From an uncultured Collinsella sp. (GTDB taxonomy: Bacteria; Actinomycetota; Coriobacteriia; Coriobacteriales; Coriobacteriaceae): a DNA stretch of 9,516 nt. A program made the position numbers and the translations under genes. Positions 6,590 to 9,516 of this stretch are shown here, one piece after another. Within the stretch, counting starts at the first letter, position 1; each line of letters opens with the position of its first letter. Under the pieces are notes generated by a model. That model made no database searches, had not been told where the DNA came from, and saw nothing but the letters and a program-made list of their open reading frames with translations. The stretch is from the NCBI GenBank assembly GCA_902489295.1, contig CABTZM010000068.1, forward strand, positions 1 to 9,516, written 5' to 3'.

Positions 6590-7501
6590 TTACGCCACCT
6601 CGCCTTCCTGGTCGGCATTCTCGTTGATTCCGGCGACCTCGGCCATGTAGGCCTCACAGCACGCCTTGGCGACGGCGCGGACGCGCAGGATGTAGTTCGC
6701 GCGCTCGACAGCGGAGAGCGCACCGCGGGCATCGAGCAGGTTGAAGGCGTGGCTGCACTTCATGACGCAGTCATATGCCGGCAGCGGCAGCTTGCGCTCC
6801 AGGCAGGAGTGGCACTCCGCCTCGTAGTCGTCAAACTTCTGACGCATCATCTCGACGTTGGCGACCTCGAAGTTGTAGGCGCTGAACTCGCGCTCGTTCT
6901 CGAGGAACACGTCGCCGTAGGTCATGGGCGTGCCGTCGGGCAGGTAGCTCCACACCAGGTCATAGACGGAGTTGACGCCCTGTGCATACATGGCGATGCG
7001 CTCCAGGCCATAGGTGATCTCGACGGGCACGGGGTCGACCTCGATGCCGCCCACCTGCTGGAAGTATGTGAACTGCGTGACCTCCATGCCGTTGAGCCAG
7101 ACCTCCCAGCCAAGGCCCCAGGCGCCGAGCGTCGGGCTCTCCCAGTCGTCCTCGACAAAGCGGACGTCATGGTCGTTGGGGTCCAGGCCAATGGCGGCCA
7201 GCGAACCCAGATAGAGCTCCTGGGCGTTGACCGGCGAGGGCTTGATGAGCACCTGGAACTGATAGTAGTGCTGCATGCGGTTGGGGTTCTCGCCGTAGCG
7301 GCCGTCGGCGGGACGGCGGCAGGGCTGCGCATAGCAGGTGCGCCACTCGGCAGGACCGAGCGAGCGCAGCGTGGTCGCAGTATGGAAGGTACCGGCACCG
7401 ACCTCGGAGTCATAGGGCTGCATAATGACGCAGCCCTGCTCGCCCCAGTACTGCTGGAGGCGCAGGATGATGTCTTGGAAGGAAAGCGATGAAGCGTTCA
7501 T
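6590..7501 (-). CDS. glyQ: Glycyl-tRNA synthetase alpha subunit
   Basis: The 303-residue class II synthetase subunit forms the catalytic (adenylation) half of alpha2beta2 GlyRS and has the standard family length. Conserved stretches include YWGEQGCVIMQPYDSEVGAG (18-37), CRRPADGRYGENPNRMQHYYQFQ (61-83, with motif 2-type arginines), FVEDDWESPTLGAWGLGWEV (115-134), NGMEVTQFTYFQQVGG (137-152) and EITYGLERIAMY (161-172), plus SHAFNLLDARGALS near the C-terminus. The start ATG at 7501 is preceded by GAGGGG eleven bases upstream. The gene sits 59 bases after lepB and directly before glyS. There is no room for a T-box leader of the kind that controls glyQS in many Firmicutes. Confidence 0.98.
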   Translation of the reverse strand: MNASSLSFQDIILRLQQYWGEQGCVIMQPYDSEVGAGTFHTATTLRSLGPAEWRTCYAQPCRRPADGRYGENPNRMQHYYQFQVLIKPSPVNAQELYLGSLAAIGLDPNDHDVRFVEDDWESPTLGAWGLGWEVWLNGMEVTQFTYFQQVGGIEVDPVPVEITYGLERIAMYAQGVNSVYDLVWSYLPDGTPMTYGDVFLENEREFSAYNFEVANVEMMRQKFDDYEAECHSCLERKLPLPAYDCVMKCSHAFNLLDARGALSAVERANYILRVRAVAKACCEAYMAEVAGINENADQEGEVA

Positions 7502-7547
7502 GCCTCTAATATCCCCTCGTCGAAACGATTACACGGTTAGGTACTGT

Positions 7548-7553
7548 ACTATA
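7548..7553 (-). promoter_or_regulatory. Possible -10 element before glyQ
   Basis: TATAGT (five of six consensus bases) lies in the 59-base lepB-glyQ gap. No -35 hexamer is recognisable 16-18 bases upstream, where the lepB 3' end lies. A near-palindrome (TAGTACAGTACCTA) overlaps and follows it and could be a small operator. Without it, glyQ would be transcribed from the upstream rimM-trmD-lepB operon. Confidence 0.25.
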
Positions 7554-7560
7554 GCGGTTT

Positions 7561-8124
7561 TTAGTCGATAGCGCCGATGCGGTTGAGCGGCCAATAGCGA
7601 ACAAGCGCCACTGCCATCAAATCGGAACGGTCGACCGGGCCAAAGTAGCGGGAGTCGGCTGAGTTCTCGCGGTTGTCGCCCATCACCCACACGCACCCGT
7701 CGGGGACGGTGTAGGGATAGCTCACCTGAGCGCCGGGAGCTTGGACCGAAAGCGGCCAGCTCATGCCGGTCGTATAGTCCTCGCCGAGCGCCTGGCCGTC
7801 AACGACCACCTTGCCGTCCTGCAGGTCGACCGTCTGGCCGGCGGTAGCAATAACGCGCTTTACGAGCACATCATGCTCGGAGGCACCATCAGGGTTGTGG
7901 AACACCACGATGTCGCCCTGCTTGACGGGCTGACCGAGCTCAAGGGAGACCTTTTGCGCCAGAATCTGATCGCCGATCTCGATCGTGGACTCCATGGAGC
8001 CGGTAGGCACCACAAAGGGCTCGACCACAAACGTGCGGATCAGGAAGGTGGCGGCGAGCGCGATCGCGACAACCGCGATCCACTCAAAAGCGCCCCTCAG
8101 CGCAGAATGCTGCGATGGAACCAT
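7561..8124 (-). CDS. lepB: Signal peptidase I
   Basis: This membrane-bound serine/lysine protease removes signal peptides from exported proteins. Numbering from the longest frame (GTG at 8130, 189 residues), a single N-terminal membrane segment spans about 14-31. It is followed by PTGSMESTIEIGD with nucleophile Ser45, VLVKRVIATAGQTV with general base Lys91, and MGDNRENSADSRYFGPV (150-166), the conserved box E region. I prefer the ATG at 8124 (Met3, 187 residues): GAGGAG lies five bases before it, whereas the GTG at 8130 overlaps that same Shine-Dalgarno sequence. With the ATG the gene begins two bases after the trmD stop; with the GTG it overlaps it. It is a short, single-anchor enzyme of Gram-positive type. 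In many genomes lepB is found near rplS and trmD, so its presence here fits. Confidence 0.95.
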   Translation of the reverse strand: MVPSQHSALRGAFEWIAVVAIALAATFLIRTFVVEPFVVPTGSMESTIEIGDQILAQKVSLELGQPVKQGDIVVFHNPDGASEHDVLVKRVIATAGQTVDLQDGKVVVDGQALGEDYTTGMSWPLSVQAPGAQVSYPYTVPDGCVWVMGDNRENSADSRYFGPVDRSDLMAVALVRYWPLNRIGAID

Positions 8125-8126
8125 AC

Positions 8127-8885
8127 TCACTCCTCGCTCTGCGAATACGAAGCGTCCAGGATTTCCTGAGCAAATGCGCGCTCCTCGAGCGTAAGCCGCG
8201 CCGTCTCGATAAGATCGGGACGCCAGCGGCAGGTGCGCTCGATGGCATTCATACGGCGCCAGGCGTCGACTTTGGCGTGGTCGCCGCTCACGAGCACCGG
8301 GGGCACACCCTCGCCGTTGAACTCGGCGGGACGGGTGTACTGCGCGTACTCGAGCAGACCACCGTCCTCGGCGGTCGAAAACGACTCGTCCACGTTGCTC
8401 ATCTCGTCGCCCAGGGCGCCGGGAATGAGGCGTACGACGGCATCGGCCACGACCATCGCGGGCAGCTCGCCGCCCGTGAGCACGTAGTCGCCGATCGACA
8501 GGCGCTCGTCGGCATACGCATACGCGCGCTCGTCGACGCCCTCATAACGGCTGCACACGAACAGCAGGCGCTCGCTTTTGAGCAGACGCTCTGCCACATG
8601 CTGCGTAAAGGGCTCGCCACAGGGGGTAAAGAACACCACGGTGGGCTTGGGGCCCTCGGCGCTAATGGCCTCGATGGCCTCGGCAATGGGCTCGACTTTC
8701 ATGAGCATGCCCTGCCCGCCGCCATACGGCTCGTCATCAACGGTGCGATGGCGGTCGTGCGTCCAGTCGCGCAGGTTATACGCCTTAAAATCAAAAAGGC
8801 CGGCCTTGCGGGCGCGGCCCAAGATCGATGTGGACATGACGGGCTCAAACATCTCGGGAAAGACCGAAAGGGTCTCGATCAGCAT
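8127..8885 (-). CDS. trmD: tRNA (guanine-37-N1)-methyltransferase
   Basis: TrmD methylates G37 next to the anticodon using S-adenosylmethionine, which prevents +1 frameshifting. The 252-residue length is typical. Family motifs are HDRHRTVDDEPYGGGQGMLMK (43-63), SRYEGVDER (112-120) and SIGDYVLTGGELPAM (130-144), the last two forming the trefoil-knot cofactor site, then YTRPAEFNGEGVPPVLVSGDHAKVDAWRR (183-211). Arg152 aligns with E. coli Arg154. The catalytic Asp169 of E. coli aligns, without gaps, with Glu167 here (VDESF against TEDSF), although Asp166 is adjacent. The ATG has GGGAGGA four bases upstream and lies ten bases after the rimM stop. trmD is co-transcribed with rimM in most bacteria. 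Confidence 0.97.
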   Translation of the reverse strand: MLIETLSVFPEMFEPVMSTSILGRARKAGLFDFKAYNLRDWTHDRHRTVDDEPYGGGQGMLMKVEPIAEAIEAISAEGPKPTVVFFTPCGEPFTQHVAERLLKSERLLFVCSRYEGVDERAYAYADERLSIGDYVLTGGELPAMVVADAVVRLIPGALGDEMSNVDESFSTAEDGGLLEYAQYTRPAEFNGEGVPPVLVSGDHAKVDAWRRMNAIERTCRWRPDLIETARLTLEERAFAQEILDASYSQSEE

Positions 8886-8895
8886 GTTGTCCTCC

Positions 8896-9417
8896 CTACT
8901 TGTCCATATCGATCAAGCCGTCCATAACATGGACGGAAATTGTTCCTGTGTCGGGAAGATCGAGCACAACCTGCTCGATCACGGGAATCAGCACCTCGCC
9001 GTACCGATCGCCCTCGACAACCCAAACATCGTTGGCGGGCGTCGACATGATCTCGACAATCGTTCCGAGCGAACCAAAGCGCTCGTCAACCACCTCGCGA
9101 CCCATAAGGTCGGTATAAGCGGCGTCGAGCGAATCAAGTTCAAAGTCGTCACGGTTAGCCAGCACGTAGCATCCGGTGATGCCCTCGGCAGCGGTCAAGT
9201 CGTCAATGCCTTCAAACGAAACCAGATCGCCATCGCCCGTATCGATGACGGACATGACCGTGCAAAAGCGGTCACGTTTGAGCGCCGGCGGCGTCAGGGC
9301 GACGCGCATACCCGGCTCCAATACAGAAGGAAGCCCCCGCAGCGGCTGCGCGAGGACCTCCCCCTTCCTTCCGTGCGGCTTGACCACACGGGCGATGTTT
9401 TTATACTGGGACCTCAA
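8896..9417 (-). CDS. rimM: Ribosome maturation factor RimM
   Basis: The 173-residue product matches RimM, which binds ribosomal protein S19 and assists 30S head assembly and 16S rRNA processing. The N-terminal beta-barrel starts with IARVVKPHGRKGEVLAQPL (8-26). A PRC-barrel domain follows (about 98-173) with LMGREVVDERFGSLGTIVEI, DVWVVEGDR and LIPVIEQVVLDLP, ending GLIDMDK. The start must be TTG at 9417: the frame is closed by a stop seven codons upstream, and the next candidate, GTG at residue 11, would cut into the conserved VVKPHG motif. The TTG has only a weak AGGA two bases away and lies four bases after the khpA stop, so coupled translation is likely. A hairpin just upstream is described separately. 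Confidence 0.95.
   Translation of the reverse strand: MRSQYKNIARVVKPHGRKGEVLAQPLRGLPSVLEPGMRVALTPPALKRDRFCTVMSVIDTGDGDLVSFEGIDDLTAAEGITGCYVLANRDDFELDSLDAAYTDLMGREVVDERFGSLGTIVEIMSTPANDVWVVEGDRYGEVLIPVIEQVVLDLPDTGTISVHVMDGLIDMDK
8958..8980 (-). repeat. Perfect inverted repeat inside rimM
   Basis: GATCGAGCA (8958-8966) and TGCTCGATC (8972-8980) are perfect nine-base complements around a five-base spacer. They lie within the codons for VIEQVVLDL near the end of rimM. The mRNA would form a stable stem about 60 bases before the stop codon. It may be a chance product of GAG/GAT/CTC-rich coding, and no function is visible. Confidence 0.4.
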
Positions 9418-9421
9418 GGTC

Positions 9422-9516
9422 CTAGCCCAGAACCTCTACCTCGACAGCAGTGTCGAGGCGAGCGGCCAGTGCACGGGCGAGCGTGCGAATGGCCTTGATG
9501 GTACGGCCACGACGGC
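9422..9516 (-). CDS. khpA: KH-domain RNA-binding protein KhpA (YlqC), C-terminal fragment
   Basis: The last 30 codons before a TAG at 9422-9424 read RRGRTIKAIRTLARALAARL followed by DTAVEVEVLG. This matches the end of KhpA/YlqC, a small (about 75-80 residue) single-KH-domain protein. RRG is the tail of the GxxG loop that contacts RNA, and the following helix and acidic strand are typical. KhpA pairs with KhpB/Jag in Gram-positive bacteria and influences cell division and small-RNA biology. The start and about 45-50 residues lie beyond the right edge. The order khpA-rimM-trmD is the usual one, normally preceded by rpsP. Confidence 0.9.
   Translation of the reverse strand, partial: RRGRTIKAIRTLARALAARLDTAVEVEVLG
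9439..9458 (-). promoter_or_regulatory. Hairpin at the khpA 3' end, just before the rimM start
   Basis: CCUCGACA and UGUCGAGG form a perfect eight-pair stem with a CUGC loop in the mRNA. It ends 21 bases before the TTG start of rimM, close to the edge of an initiating ribosome's footprint. The TTG itself lies in a second small palindrome, GGACCT-TG-AGGTCC (9409-9422). Together these could limit rimM initiation unless ribosomes finishing khpA open the structure. That role is inference. Confidence 0.4.

Noticed and set aside
4322..7492. A 1056-codon plus-strand open frame opposite glyS and glyQ.
   Set aside because: Same effect: glyS and glyQ share one frame and avoid TTA, CTA and TCA, leaving the exact antisense register open. 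It spans two clear genes and has no recognisable domain or suitable start context.
7502..7560. A T-box riboswitch upstream of glyQ, as in many Firmicutes.
   Set aside because: The gap is only 59 bases, too short for a T-box (usually 150 or more), and no terminator stem or T-box core sequence is seen.
8115..9498. Plus-strand open frames opposite trmD, rimM and the lepB start.
   Set aside because: They are shadows of well-supported minus-strand genes, with biased composition (Arg/Ser/Ala-rich or His/Gly-rich) and no motifs.
1..9516. Mobile element, CRISPR array, defence island, tRNA or rRNA gene.
   Set aside because: No terminal repeats with a transposase, regularly spaced repeats, cloverleaf or rRNA-like sequence were found. 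Coding is continuous, and all genes are core housekeeping genes of similar composition.

Overview
The window is a stretch of ordinary housekeeping chromosome from a GC-rich bacterium. All nine genes lie on the minus strand, so it reads right to left. My best guess is a Coriobacteriia actinobacterium of the Collinsella type. This rests on overall protein character, GC-rich third positions, and a two-subunit (alpha/beta) glycyl-tRNA synthetase, which most classical Actinobacteria lack. It is an inference, not a proven assignment.

Layout in transcription order: the 3' end of khpA (KH-domain RNA-binding protein, cut by the right edge), rimM (16S processing factor), trmD (tRNA m1G37 methyltransferase), lepB (signal peptidase I), glyQ and glyS (glycyl-tRNA synthetase alpha and beta), and a DUF299-type pyruvate phosphate dikinase regulatory protein. 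Gaps up to this point are 59 bases or less, so these may form one long transcript. A 297-base regulatory gap follows, then ppdK (pyruvate, phosphate dikinase). After it comes a 211-base gap with a terminator-like hairpin and a good promoter, then rplS (ribosomal protein L19, cut by the left edge).

The genes form two functional groups. khpA, rimM, trmD, glyQS and rplS serve ribosome and tRNA maturation and translation. The regulatory protein and ppdK form a known regulator-target pair: the regulator phosphorylates and dephosphorylates a Thr two residues before the catalytic His of the dikinase. lepB processes exported proteins. In many bacteria rplS directly follows trmD. Here lepB, glyQS, the regulator and ppdK lie between them, and rplS has its own promoter.

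I found no mobile element, CRISPR array, tRNA or rRNA gene, and no clear sign of an undescribed multi-gene system. The least explained DNA is non-coding: a perfect dyad and helically phased GGTAAA repeats upstream of ppdK, competing stems in the ppdK leader, a hairpin in the rplS leader, and a structured, Shine-Dalgarno-poor start for rimM. No gap reaches 300 bases; the two largest (321-531 and 3283-3579) are described feature by feature.
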